Made by a program: the position numbers and the translations under genes
Notes under the pieces: generated by a model
What the model saw: the letters and a program-made list of their open reading frames with translations, nothing else
Database searches by the model: none
Told to the model about the DNA's origin: nothing
DNA from: Perkinsus marinus ATCC 50983
Lineage: Eukaryota > Perkinsozoa > Perkinsida > Perkinsidae
DNA length: 64,000 bases
Reading direction: 5' to 3'
Assembly: GCF_000006405.1 (NCBI RefSeq)
Contig: NW_003210883.1
Location: 131,357 to 195,356, forward strand
In this document: positions 21,902 to 33,520 of the stretch, piece by piece
How positions within the stretch are numbered: position 1 is the first letter of the stretch
How the letters are laid out: the number at the start of each line of letters is the position of its first letter

Positions 21902-23770
21902 GGCGAGCGAGATTGATGGCTGCTGCAACTGGGGTGATACAGGTTTCGCCAACCCGGATTTCGCCAAAATGACACCTAACGGGTTTCAAGACTCTTGGAC
22001 ATGTTTGTTAGGCAATATAAGGGCAGGGACAGATTCGAACAATTTGGCGAAATACCAGGCATAGCGACAAATTTCGCCACATAGTTGTTGCGACATACGG
22101 GTTTTACCAAAGTTGGTCAAGTCTGGAATACGCAGGGTTTTGCCAAGTTCCTTGTTGGCGTAAGACGGTGCTGAACCCTGTTTCGCCAATCCTTACACCG
22201 TACAGGTTTCGCCAATCCCAGGTCGTTAAAGCATGTCAGACGAAGAAAGGTCCTCGATCGGCTGTGATGATGACACTGTGTCATTGACACACCAACTTTT
22301 TTGTAAGTATTATGGTGGAGTGGTTAGAGGTCCGCGCGATAGATCGGAAGGTCGGGCGTTCTATGCTCGGAGCCTCCGAGTCGGAGAGTATTTAATCACT
22401 CGAATCCATCAAAAACATTCTAGAATACTCTGACTCGGCCGCCTTGGACGATACCGAACCGATGTCATCGATCAATAGGACCAGCGCAAATCAATAGTAT
22501 GGTAGATTTAGAAGCAGTATTCATTATGAGCGGGCTTCAAGACCTCGTGACTAACCCGATGGGCGGTGTCACAGTCTATAGGTTCTGTAGCACTGATTAT
22601 TACGCTGACCTTTTGGCTAACCTTAGGGGTAATATGATAGATTTGATAGCAGCAATGCTTAATCACGGAACGCTGTCGCGAGGTAAGGGACTGATATGGA
22701 AGTTTCTGTGCTTTCTGTAAACTGCTTGCCTAGTCAGATACAACAGTGACAAGATGACAGCAACGACGAGTTTCTTTGATCGTTTCCGAATGGATTGTTT
22801 GTTGTGTTGCGTAGTGAGGGAAGTCATGAAGTTCACGACGTGAAAGGAGATAGAGAGTGCGGTAACTTCGCGAGCCGTATTCTCGAACAGTCGTGACATG
22901 AGCTCATGCTAGTGCTCGAGCCCTTAACCCGCATTATAATGAGAAAAAATCTCATGATATACGCACTAGTAGACAAACCTCCGCAGAACACATGTACGCG
23001 TAACAGTTTGATGCCTTACTTGAGCGCGCAACGTATGAGCATACGTAGTTAAATTTTCGGCGAAGAAGTGCCTCCTCTCATCCTCGACCCCGGGACGACC
23101 CCTCAAGAGCTGACTCAGTCACGCTGCTCGGCTAACTAACCTAGCAACCTGCTTGTAAAGTATATCAGGTAAGATTCTTACCGTAAGAGAAGTGCCCGGG
23201 GAGCGCAAGCCGAGGAGCAGAGTGAAACTGACAAGCCTCCGCAGTACTTTACAGCATGCAGGTTTCAAGGGCCAAAGTTGGCACTATCAGTGTGAGTAAC
23301 AGATTTGAGCACCTCAATTGGCGATATCTGTAATATATACCGTATTCGAGCGCCTCAGCATATATCTAGCGGCATATCGCCAACTCTCGGTGAAATCCGC
23401 ATTTCACCGGTATTACGCCAAAGATTAGGCAAAACACGTCATAGTCTTGACGAAACCTGCGAGTTTCACCAAATTTTTGGCGATTCCCCGGCCTAACGCA
23501 GATTCTAGCTACCCAAGGTTGGCAAAACCTGCATCCAAGCGCAGAATAGATCACTTCGGCGAGCGGACTTGGCGGACGGTTCCGTGCAGATTTCAGCGGA
23601 TGCGCTGAATTCTGTACGGCGAGCCGACCAGCTTGGTGAAATCCCGTAAAATCCTGGTCGTATCACGCATATCGCCAAGTTGCTTAAATTCCCTAGAAAC
23701 AATAAATCACCAAAGTTGGTGAGTTGGCGAAACCTGGTGCTCCGTGCAACTGCCCCAACGACACCTGGAG
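21902..23770. repeat. Region packed with a GGTTTCGCCAA-like word in both orientations
   Basis: At least a dozen degenerate copies of GGTTTCGCCAA or its inverse occur, e.g. near 21943, 21959, 22047, 22071, 22100, 22136, 22183, 22206, 23389, 23443, 23462, 23521 and 23720. They are mostly separated by unique sequence rather than in strict tandem. The zone is richer in G and C than its neighbours and begins with GGCGAGCGAGATT (21902), the same word that forms the termini of the element at 9448-10133. No protein was recognised. It looks like an inserted repeat element lying directly before DYNLRB. Confidence 0.55.
22308..22415 (+). other. tRNA-like A-box/B-box segment
   Basis: GGTGGAGTGGTTAGAGG resembles a tRNA Ser/Leu A box, and CACTCGAATCC about 75 nt later resembles a B box. 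The sequence between does not fold into an acceptable cloverleaf. It could be a decayed tRNA or the head of a tRNA-derived short interspersed element. Confidence 0.2.
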
Positions 23771-23793
23771 GATGGTTGTGTCTATTTATCATC

Positions 23794-24502
23794 ATGCAGT
23801 TAGTATGAACACGTAAGTAGCTGCATATGTGTTATCATCATCATCTTCTTGATGTTGTTGTGTTATTATTAATAATGTGTAGTAGACTTATATTTAGACC
23901 ATAACTGTCCTCCTCTTCAATGGTAATATGATCTTTATTCCATCATCATTACATCATCATTATTATTTCAGTCAGAAGTAGAGGAGACTCTGAATCGTAT
24001 TAAGACCCATAAAGGAGTATCAGGTATTGTTATAGTTAACCATGAGGGTGTAATACTATCGTATCACCACTGCTGCTGCTGCTGCTGCTCTTCATCATAC
24101 TACTACCACTTGTCCCTTTATAATGTTATTATTATCATCATTATTTAGGTACCAATACGGTCTACTCTAGAACAGAAGTACACTTTGCAATATTCTGCAT
24201 TGATAAGTCAGCTCACACAGAAAGTGAGTAGTACTACAGTCCTATTGATCCTCCTCCTCCTCGTCGTAATATCTTAATCAGGCAAAATCAATGATACGTG
24301 ATCTAGATCCTCAGAATGATCTAACCTTTTTAAGACTACGTTCAAGGAAACATGAGATTATGGTGGCTCCTGATAAGGATTATATACTTATTGTTATCCA
24401 GGTGGTAATCCTCCTCCTCCTCCTTATCATCATTATTATCAATATTATTATCAGGATCCTAACGCTGACATCATGATTCAACAACAGAATCATAATGATT
24501 AA
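23794..24502 (+). CDS. DYNLRB: Dynein light chain roadblock/LC7
   Basis: Roadblock light chains dimerise on dynein intermediate chains and link cargo to cytoplasmic or axonemal dynein. Four exons give [23 protein letters not shown] joined to [18 protein letters not shown], then [19 protein letters not shown] and [18 protein letters not shown], nearly collinear with the animal protein. A short extra tail ([15 protein letters not shown]) ends with TAA at 24500-24502. Introns have standard GT-AG ends; the second is packed with CTG and CAT repeats. The tiny first exon (ATG at 23794, about three codons) is the least certain part. It lies just downstream of the GGTTTCGCCAA repeat zone, so that insertion may have changed the promoter. 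Confidence 0.88.
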
Positions 24503-24656
24503 TGATTCCCTTCATAATTGTCATAATTACACATTATCGTCTTGTGTTAAAAGTCAATAATTCGTATGATAACATCGTTGGAATATTAAGAGTTGATTAC
24601 TATTATTAGAATATTCCCCTCTACTACTAGATAACACAACAATAGTTAACTTGTTA

Positions 24657-26418
24657 TTAAACTTTACATATATCATCTGGACGTAATATAACTTCCTTAT
24701 CAGTCTTATCTCCTTCTTCTCCTACTAATATTATAGTACACGACCCAGTAGTAGGATCCACACTTTTCAATACACCAAATTGATATCTGAGACGACCAAC
24801 ATAACAATAATAACAATATACTAATCCTTATTCCTCATATAGTATTACTTGTATTGACCTAAGACTACTTGTATAGTACGACCATTAGCAGGTGTAACAG
24901 TCTGTAGATCTGTTTGATCCAATTCTAATATATCACCACTTTTTAGTATTTTAACATGGCATACATATGGTGATAATACTTTCCTTATTTCACCTTTACT
25001 TTTATAATATTTACCATTACATAGATCTTTGTTGAGTACCTACATCACTATTATCGTAGCCGCAGCCGCCACAGACATGTAAGAATAACATATCTCAACT
25101 ACTATTACTTTAACAATGAGACCCTTCATAAGCCATGCATCAGATGGTATATCTTCTTCTTCTTCTTTCTTCATAATCTCAGTGTTACTATCTATCTTAC
25201 GTTGCCTCTTTACCATTGGTTGGGCCCTAATAATACGTAACTATATCACTCCTAGTAGTATCATATACCGGCTATACTTCTCCTTCTCCGCATCATCATC
25301 ATGATCACTAATCATAATCATATCATTATCATCATCATCCTCCATCTTCATCCATAGTTCAGCCTCATCTTTGGCTGCCTTAACTGCAGCTGCCTCTTCT
25401 AATACATTGACTTCTATCATAAATGATATCAACAGCAACAACAACAACAACTCCATACGTAATATGCTACTACTACTACTTGGTGTAATGTTTGAAGACA
25501 TCTTTCCACTACTCCTCTTAGCGTTAATAAGATTGGTAACCGCTAATTGTATCTTATCATTCTCATCTTTTCTATCAACAGTAGTTGCTTCAACTTCTGT
25601 TATATCATCCTCTCCCGCCGATGCTGAATATTATTATTATAAAAGTATTAATCATTTACCTTTACCCTTAGCCATGCGAACTTGTTTTGCTATACGCCTT
25701 TCTTCTTGCTTTTCCTCACATGCTTCCTGCTTCTTATCAGCTTCATATTTAGCTTCCCGTTCAATCCTCTCCCTAATAAATAATCTTCACCACCATACCA
25801 CACCATCCTCATCATTATTATTATTACCTGTCTATATACTCTAGATACCATCCTCTTTCAGTCTTCTCTATCTTAGCCTTTCCTGTTCTACCCAAATATA
25901 ATACAAAACCAGTTAAAGTACACCAAGCTGTAGAGTTCATATGTACATGTTGTTTATCTACAAGTATAATAGTATAATACTCTCATAATCATTATAATAA
26001 TACCTGATATTAGATCCTGATACACTTGGTTAGCCAAGACCCTTGTTGATCTGTAACGTGTTGAGAATATACGCCTGAGTATCAAGAATAATAAGGATTA
26101 TTATTATTACTATAATATTATTATTACATGAATGTTGATTCGAATTCACGTGAGAAATCATTCATATATTTACCAGGTCTCTGTATAAATAACTGCATCT
26201 GTCTTAAATGTTGTTCTGAAGTCCTGATAAATGGTCATGACTACTTTAACATATATCAACAACATTATTATCATTACTACCTATGAAAAAAATATAAACC
26301 CATTCTCATCACGACATAGCTCGTCTGATTTGACAATACCATTTTAGTGCTTGTAACCCCTTTCCAACAGGAATTCTCAAGCATTTTGGGGGAACTTCTC
26401 TGCTCTTCCTTTACCCAT
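24657..26418 (-). CDS. KIN: KIN17 homologue, with apparent frame breaks in exon 1
   Basis: KIN17 is a nuclear DNA/RNA-binding protein linked to replication, repair and splicing. Exon 1 (ATG at 26418, MGKGRAEK) is followed by KGLQALKWYCQI and RDENGF, then TSEQHLRQMQLFIQRPG, YMNDFSREFESTF, MNSTAWCTLTGFVLYLGR, KTERGWYLEYIDR, an acidic helical middle, the winged helix (DAWLMKGLIVKVL, KYYKSKGEIRKVLS), and a C-terminal KOW-like domain (LELDQTDLQTVTPANGR, ILRPDDICKV, stop at 24657). Exon 1 segments lie in different frames: before PPKCLRIPV, between CQI and RDENG, and at a T7 run (26285-26291) where six T would restore frame. The rest reads cleanly. Either indel errors or a damaged zinc finger would explain this. 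Confidence 0.82.
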
Positions 26419-26683
26419 TATTATTATACTACTACTAGTAGTAGGAAACAAGAATAACTAAAGAGAGACGTCATCATCATCATCATTATAATCATCATCA
26501 TCATCATCATCATCATTATAATCATCATCATGTTATCCCACCACGTCGTTATTCTTCATATTATTAATTTTGTGGCGCGTGACACCGCCGTCGCCACCGT
26601 CGCTGGTTGTAATCCTTCACAACACAATCGATCAAATGCAATGGTGATGATGATTATTATTATAGTAGTAGTAGTAGTAGAAT
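26419..26683. promoter_or_regulatory. Shared upstream region of KIN17 and CSTF2
   Basis: KIN17 (-) and CSTF2 (+) start 265 bp apart in divergent orientation, so this interval must carry both promoters. It contains a TCA microsatellite interrupted by TTATAA (26473-26530) and a TAG repeat just before the CSTF2 ATG. No TATA box or named factor site was assigned. Confidence 0.5.
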
Positions 26684-28274
26684 ATGTCATCATCTACATG
26701 GTCTACATCCTATACCTCACAACAACGTGCTGTAAATAGGAATTGTAGTGTATTCGTTGGTAATATACCTTATGAGGCATCAGAGGTAATAGTAGTAATA
26801 GTAATAATAATAATTATTATTATGATAGGAAGAATTAAGGGAGATATTTAGTAGAGTTGGACCAGTTATATCATTTCGATTGATGAAGGATAAGGAGACT
26901 GGTATGCCTAAGGGTTATGGTTTCTGCGAGTAATAATAATAATACTAGTAGTATGTTGATAATAATAATAGATATCGAGATATGGAGACTGCATATAGTG
27001 CTATGAGGAATCTATCTAATGCTGATTATGGTGGTAGACCATTAAGGGTAGATTGGGCTGATCATGAACTAAGGAATTCCGAAGCAGTTACTAAAGTAAT
27101 AATAATTAAAGAGTCTTCTTCTTATTATTGTTCATAATAGTAATAGTAGTAGTAGGTATTAAGGACATCTAATGCAGAGGTATCTGAGAGAACTGAGAAG
27201 ATTGTTAAAGATAGGTTACAGGTAATAATAATTAATATGATAATAATGTGATTAATATGATTAATAAGTACTACTCATATTAATAAGTATAATAAGATAA
27301 TAATCATCATCATCATCATAATTATTATTATTATCAGGAGTTTAGAGGTAAAATAACAGATGAGACAATTGAATTGGCAGTAAGTGATATGCAACCTTTT
27401 AGAGAGATATCAACATTAATTGATGTAATAATGCACATAATAGTACATTACCTATTAGTATTATTATTATTGTAGATATTATCAAGTGAACAGTTAGTAC
27501 ATATACTCGCGGAGATGCAAAGATTATCATTAACAGATCCAGATACTACAAGAGCATTATTATCAACACAACCACAACTTAGAGTAGCTATTGCATTTGC
27601 ATTAGTAATAATAATAATAATTATGAAGTGGTAATGTTAATGTTAATGTGTGAGGTACGAATAAACGTAATAGCGGATCCTTTTCGTAAATCCTCTACTA
27701 GTCTTATTCGATCTACTACTAACACTACAATGAATGATGAGGGTAGTAGTCTGAAGAGACAGAGTAATACTATCAACTGCTGCTGTTGCTGCTGTTGCTG
27801 CACTCTTATTATGTATTAATAATAATAATGGATGCCACTACTTAGAGTTATCTACACCTCAACAACAACAACAACAACAACCACCATGGGCTAGGATGCA
27901 TCATCATCATCAACACCAACAACAACATGATGATGATAGTAGTAGTAGTAATGAGTTATTTCGATGTGGATGTGTATTATCAGGTATGGAGGGTCATAAT
28001 AATAATAATCATAATCATATGAATGATAATGAGACATATGATGTAATAATTGATATTATTATTATTATGACAACATAATAATAAGAGTATGATTATTGTT
28101 GTTGATATTAGGTAACCCAACTAACTAACGAGGAGAAGATGAGAGTTATTCAACAATTCTCATCATTATCAACAGATGAGATATCCGAATTACCATCTGA
28201 AGTTAGGGAATCTATGGAAACTTTAGTGCGAGAATGGGTAGCAACAACAACAACAACAACAACTGAACAGGATC

Positions 28275-28330
<56 letters not shown>

Positions 28331-28348
28331 GAGGATTATGATAAGTAA
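26684..28348 (+). CDS. CSTF2: Cleavage stimulation factor 64-kDa subunit homologue
   Basis: CstF-64 binds GU-rich elements downstream of poly(A) sites during mRNA 3'-end processing. The ATG at 26684 ([20 protein letters not shown]) leads into an [17 protein letters not shown] (RNP2), [25 protein letters not shown] (RNP1) and [20 protein letters not shown] hinge-like helical domain follows ([39 protein letters not shown]). A Pro/Gln/His linker comes next, and the C-terminal helices read [20 protein letters not shown], as in the CstF-64/Rna15 C-terminal domain. It closes with a poly-Gln run (about 28275-28330) and TAA at 28346-28348. About nine short introns. Exon joins around the TGC repeat at 27780-27810 are uncertain. 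Confidence 0.9.
28275..28331 (+). repeat. CAA microsatellite encoding poly-Gln in CSTF2
   Basis: Nineteen consecutive CAA codons near the C-terminus of the CSTF2 reading frame. Slippage here would change the length of the Gln tract without shifting the frame. Confidence 0.85.
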
Positions 28349-28917
28349 CCATTACAATGCAATATTTTCTATTCTGACATCATGCTACTGTAGTGTTAAT
28401 ATGGTAGAGCAATGGTAATGGCAATGGTGGATGATATAGTCTGGTTAGGGAATGTGAGTATAAGTCCGATATCACTACTGCTACTACTACTACTACTACA
28501 AGTATGTAGTGTAATACTGATATCCTGGATAGATAAGAATGAGTATACCTAATGCTCAACATCGAACTAAGTAGATATCATTGATGGGAATATAGAGGGA
28601 GTTTACTTATTGTATACGTAGCAGGTATTAAGTAGTAGTAGTATGTATAAGTAGCATTAATTGTTATAACCAATTATCTTTCAATGAGTGTGTAATCGGC
28701 TATTAGAGAGGATAACTAGATGGTAACGATTGTACCGGATTAGATTAAGAGCCATTGATTAACATCATTTACTGATGATACTCATAAGCTTATAGTATAC
28801 TACTACTCTCATATAACTTAGTCTCACAAAACATATACAAATGCACAATTTGGTTCCGTTATAATAATATCATGGAGTATAATATTTGTCAGTATTCTTA
28901 TTATCTTGAATATTATA
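28349..28917. other. Intergenic between CSTF2 and the kinase
   Basis: A 60-codon minus-strand frame (28380-28562) is rich in Val and Leu codons over a TAC repeat and has no family features. Otherwise nothing was recognised; the kinase promoter should lie here. Confidence 0.4.
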
Positions 28918-31218
28918 ATGGTCATCTTGCTGTTCATTCGTAATTACAGGGGGCGTATGGTATTACGAAGAAAAACATCATCATTATCCTTATATACCTC
29001 ATCATCATCATCATCATTATCATCAATTATTAATAACTCATCGTCATATCCGATCATCCAATCAAAGAGGAGTATCAGTATACCATCACCATCATCTTAT
29101 CGTGGTAGATCTGGCTACATATCCAATATATGCTATATTCTACCTATTAGATGGTATCACACCTACTGGTGTCCATACAGGATTATATCATTTCTCCTTA
29201 TCCTACTATCTATCTCATCAACAACAACAGCAACACGTACTCATCATACTTTACTATTATATACTTCTATAGGATACTGTGATGATTATGGTGATTATAG
29301 TATGGAAAGGGAGGAGGAGGAGGGTCGTCATCACCAGGGCTTAGGATATTATGATCATGCTCATCATGTTGATGATGATGATGTTTTGAAGGATGTACCC
29401 ATTGCAAGGGAAGATCTGATACGTGATCATCATCATCATCATCATATTACTAATAGTCCTGATGATGATTATGATGATTATGATCACTTTGATAAGGATT
29501 ATGAAATAAATAATATGATTGGTGAAGGTGGTTTTGGTGTGGTATATCGATGTACACATAGAAGGACTGGTATAGAGAGAGCAGTTAAGATTATTAATGC
29601 TGATGATATTAAAGATATGAGATTATTCCAAAATGAATTGGATGCTCTTCTTGATCTAGATTCCCCTTATATTGTCAGATTACTTGAATACTATTATTGC
29701 GATGATTATGATAATAATGATGGTGACTATTATCATGATAATAATGAGATCATCAACAACAACAGCAGTGGTGGTGGTGGGAAGTGTATGAAATTGGTAT
29801 TCTCATTATGTCGTGGACCAGATTTATTAGATCGTATACGAGATGAAGTAGGCCAGAAAGGTAGAGTTGATGAAGAGGATGCAGTTGTATTCTTACGTCA
29901 TATGTTAAAGGCTGTTGCATGCTGTCATAAATCTGGTATTATACATTGGGATATAAAACCCGAGAATTTTATATTTACTAATCCCTCTAAAACAGCTACA
30001 TTAAAGATGATAGATATGGGATTATCACGACGCCATCTCACGACGACGCACATAGCAGCTTCTCATAATAATGATGATATACGGAGGCCCAATAAGGAGG
30101 AGAAGGCTACTGCTACTACTAGTAGTATCATAGCAGCAGGTACCTTACGATATATGCCACCTGAAGCGATAAGACAACAACAACATGTTGATGATGATGA
30201 GCAGCATACTATACTATCATTATCATCATCATCTTATATAGAAGATCCACGTAAAGTTGATATATGGGCTATTGGTGTTATATTTGCTATGTTATTATCT
30301 GGTATACCTTTATTTAGTTTGACTGATGATGAAGATGTTGTTATAAAGGATATATTAAATCCTGATTATGTTATTGATCGTATATCTAAATCAGATGAAT
30401 ATACTCATATATCTGATGATGCTTATGATATGTTATGTCATTTATTAGCATATAATCCTGATGATAGATATGATGCTAGTGAAGCATTAAATCATCCACT
30501 TATCACACAATCATATCAGAGAGATGCAAATAATATTAAATTAAATAATAATATACATGAAGTATTTGATTTTAATATTATTAATCGTATGAGACATTCA
30601 ATAACATTACCACCATTAGCTAGAATATGTCGATTACTTATTGCTCATCAATGTCGTGATCGTGAAATAAGACGTTTAAGAGATACATTTAGACGTTTAG
30701 ATATTGATGGTGATGGTTATTTAGATAAACAAGAAATAATAAGTGTTTGCGATTATTATGGTATTCAAATACCTCCTGATTTTGATCATATATTTCATGC
30801 ATGTGATCTTCAACGTAATAATAAATTAAATTTTCTAGAGTTTGTTGCTGCAACTCTTGATGATAATTTAACTGATATCAATGATGATAAGGGTAGGACA
30901 TTCCTTGAATATACCTTCCAGCAACTATTGGATGATAATAATAATAATAATAATAATAATCCTACTATCCTACTATCCGATAATAATAATGACCATGATT
31001 ATGATGATAAGAAGAAGAAGAATGAAAATGTTATCGATGATTGTAAATTAAAACAATTCTTTCGTAAGAGTAATCTCAGCGACGAAATGGCACGATTACT
31101 CATAAAGAGTTGTCATCACCGTCGTGATCAACATACATACTCTGATGATGATAATAATTATGATGATGTGAATACTTTAAACTTTCACCAATTTGCTAAA
31201 TGTTTTACCGTACCATAA
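28918..31218 (+). CDS. Calcium-dependent protein kinase-like, intronless, with N-terminal hydrophobic segment
   Basis: One uninterrupted frame of about 766 codons from ATG at 28918. A Ser-rich leader and a hydrophobic stretch (RIISFLLILLSISS, about residues 88-101) precede an acidic/His-rich linker. The kinase domain has GEGGFGVVY (about residue 200), AVKII with the catalytic Lys, NELDAL with the helix-C Glu, GIIHWDIKPENF (catalytic Asp and Asn present; HRD is HWD), IDMGLS in place of DFG, GTLRYMPPEA and DIWAIGVIFAMLLSG. EF-hands follow: DIDGDGYLDKQE is canonical, DLQRNNKLNFLE weaker, and two more are degenerate. Asn/Asp and His runs interrupt loops. Layout is that of a CDPK; activity is likely because Lys, Asp and Asn remain. 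Membrane or secretory targeting is inferred from the hydrophobic segment only. A TTG codon at 28906 in frame is a less likely start. Confidence 0.85.
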   Translation: MVILLFIRNYRGRMVLRRKTSSLSLYTSSSSSSLSSIINNSSSYPIIQSKRSISIPSPSSYRGRSGYISNICYILPIRWYHTYWCPYRIISFLLILLSISSTTTATRTHHTLLLYTSIGYCDDYGDYSMEREEEEGRHHQGLGYYDHAHHVDDDDVLKDVPIAREDLIRDHHHHHHITNSPDDDYDDYDHFDKDYEINNMIGEGGFGVVYRCTHRRTGIERAVKIINADDIKDMRLFQNELDALLDLDSPYIVRLLEYYYCDDYDNNDGDYYHDNNEIINNNSSGGGGKCMKLVFSLCRGPDLLDRIRDEVGQKGRVDEEDAVVFLRHMLKAVACCHKSGIIHWDIKPENFIFTNPSKTATLKMIDMGLSRRHLTTTHIAASHNNDDIRRPNKEEKATATTSSIIAAGTLRYMPPEAIRQQQHVDDDEQHTILSLSSSSYIEDPRKVDIWAIGVIFAMLLSGIPLFSLTDDEDVVIKDILNPDYVIDRISKSDEYTHISDDAYDMLCHLLAYNPDDRYDASEALNHPLITQSYQRDANNIKLNNNIHEVFDFNIINRMRHSITLPPLARICRLLIAHQCRDREIRRLRDTFRRLDIDGDGYLDKQEIISVCDYYGIQIPPDFDHIFHACDLQRNNKLNFLEFVAATLDDNLTDINDDKGRTFLEYTFQQLLDDNNNNNNNNPTILLSDNNNDHDYDDKKKKNENVIDDCKLKQFFRKSNLSDEMARLLIKSCHHRRDQHTYSDDDNNYDDVNTLNFHQFAKCFTVP

Positions 31219-31386
31219 TCATGGAAATATCTATCTTACAGTTATGTATAGTTATTGTTATCATTATTACATCATTCGATCCTTGTAATAGTAGTAAAAG
31301 AGTTGGGTTTGTAAATATTATTAGTCACTAATGCTGATAACCCGAACTATAACTAAACAATATGATTGGGTAAGAGGATGATAGTA

Positions 31387-31650
31387 TTATGAGTTAAGTA
31401 TAGATTTGATAATCCATTGACGTAATGCAAGTAGATGCAATTGGTCATCATCATCTTCTAATGTTGTTCTAGTCGCATCCCCATCTGATGATGATGATAG
31501 AGCTAAGAAGTGAATCAAACGATCCTTCCTTTCTGATCCAATTATAATAAACCGCTCTTGCTGTATCAACATACCCATACACTTCAAATGTACATCTATA
31601 CAATCATTGAAATGTGGTACACCAGGATAATTGAGAGATAATGTTCTACT

Positions 31651-31688
<38 letters not shown>

Positions 31689-33405
31689 TATCATCATCAT
31701 CATTATCATTGTCATTATCATTGCCATTATTATTACGCATATTTTCACGTATGAATGAGTCGACAAGTCCATTGGATATAACTTTAAGTAACTCTTCAAT
31801 GTTGTTAACCATTCTTCCATCACGGTTTATAACACTATCTGATAACGGTATCTACGATTATATAACATACTACTACTACTACTAACACTCACCTAGGACT
31901 ATTACTGTTACTACCTTATCCATTCGTAATATAAAGCCAGCAGCAGCAGTATACGATTGTGCTTTGGTTAATAAGATTACCCACCTCAACATAGTATCGC
32001 ATATCTTCTTACCAGTTGTACGAGTCATGACTATTGTTCTATTACTACTATCATCATAAGTTGGCTTGATGATATGATACGATAGTGTTCGATTATAATC
32101 TTCCCTTTTATCGAGTACCTTAATCGATGATAGTACATTATCTATAAGTAACAAGTCAATACTACATTATCATAATCCTTTAATTCATTTTTAATGGATG
32201 GTATGGTATCAGGTAGGAAGACCTCGTTACTGATACATGCTTTAGCCAATAACATATTGGCATTATCCCTACTACTATCTCGTAGATTACCATCCCTTCT
32301 TCTTCTTCTTGTTGCTATGTTTAATAAAGCCATAATACATTTGGTGCTAGTAGCCCAATCTGATACTGCTAACTGGTAATAACATGGATAAAGGTATGGT
32401 ATTAGTGTATTCCATACATCATCATCATTATCATTAATCATACTTATTATTATTGTAGCAATATCAGTAGCATATTGGCATGGTTCCAGCAACATATAAG
32501 CAGATAAAGCAGCAGCATAATACTGCTTCGTTGCCATAGTTGATGATTCCCTATTATTATTAACAATGGTAGTAATCTCTTGATTATCATCCCTAGTATA
32601 ATCAATAATCACTGACATTATCTTCTGTAATAAGTTATGTATATCATGAGTTACTAATAATTCGGTATCATCATAGACCATTTCATAACAAATGTTGATG
32701 AAAAGAGATAGAACTGATTGTACCAGTGTAATGTATCGACAATCACAGGAATCATCATCAACAACAACATCGTCGTCGTCATGTAAGGATTCATGTTTAA
32801 TAATCATCTGAAAGGACATCCAGGATTATAATCTCATTAATTATTTTACCATAATTTCACAACCTTTCGGTAATACTACCTCTTCCTGCGCCCGACTTAA
32901 CTGAACGTAGGATGATGTTAGAGCAACTACGGTCAACTTCTGTAATGATAATGTCCATTCCGAATCATCATTTCTTTTACACTTCATATAATGACAACTA
33001 AGATGGTTACTGATAAGAGTGTTGATAGACACTATTACATTGATATTTTGGACAGGTCGAGTAACATCGTGACGGTGGTAACATCGTTTGGGGATATTTT
33101 CTTGAATCCAAGTCTTATCCAATTCATCATTCTAGCAGGATTAGATGATGATAGATTAAATTGTGGATCCATTAATATAAGTTGTAATACCTAAACCCGA
33201 GTAATAAGACATCGATGATGATGATGATGCTAGAAGCATTAAATAATAATATACCCAGGATACTTAGAAACCCGTCCACCATCAATATTACACCTGCAAA
33301 TCCTATTTCCTCTTCCATAGCTTCAATGAGTATTATACTCGAACCACTATCATCCTCATCCAGTTGAGTACAATGGACGATTTTCTCATCATTATGAGGG
33401 TTCAT
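31387..33405 (-). CDS. Unrecognised helical (HEAT/ARM-like) protein
   Basis: The ATG at 33405 opens MNPHNDEKIVHCTQLDEDDS. A roughly 100-nt intron joins AMEEEIGFAG to VLQLILMDPQFNLSSSNPAR. Further exons are largely helical: SLQKLTVVALTSSYVQLSRA, then TLVQSVLSLFINICYEMVY, YYAAALSAYMLLEPCQYA and TKCIMALLNIATRRRRRDG. The last exon holds a long Asp/Asn run encoded by a TCA microsatellite (31651-31720) and ends at 31387. Repeated Leu-rich helices suggest an alpha-solenoid, but no named family was identified. Its start is 116 bp from the 3' LTR of retrotransposon element 1, which points in the same direction. Confidence 0.65.
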
Positions 33406-33520
33406 GGTAGGACAAATAGCTGAGAATGACAGTGTACAGAGCTGGAAGATGAATCTTCATATGGGACAGCGAGTCCAGGATAGATCCGGATCAGCAGACC
33501 TCCCGATCGTAGTGGGCATC

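Noticed and set aside
24657-25130. GPKOW/MOS2 (KOW-domain) identity for this C-terminus
   Set aside because: The upstream exons match KIN17 (KGLQALKWYCQ, EQHLRQMQLF, GWYLEYIDR), and LDQTDLQTVTPANGR fits KIN17 better.
26470-26530. CRISPR-like array at the TCA repeat
   Set aside because: A simple trinucleotide microsatellite with no spacers, in a eukaryotic genome.
29341-29559. Minus-strand frame within the kinase gene
   Set aside because: An Ile/Met-rich translation of the antisense of Asp/His repeats; no motif.
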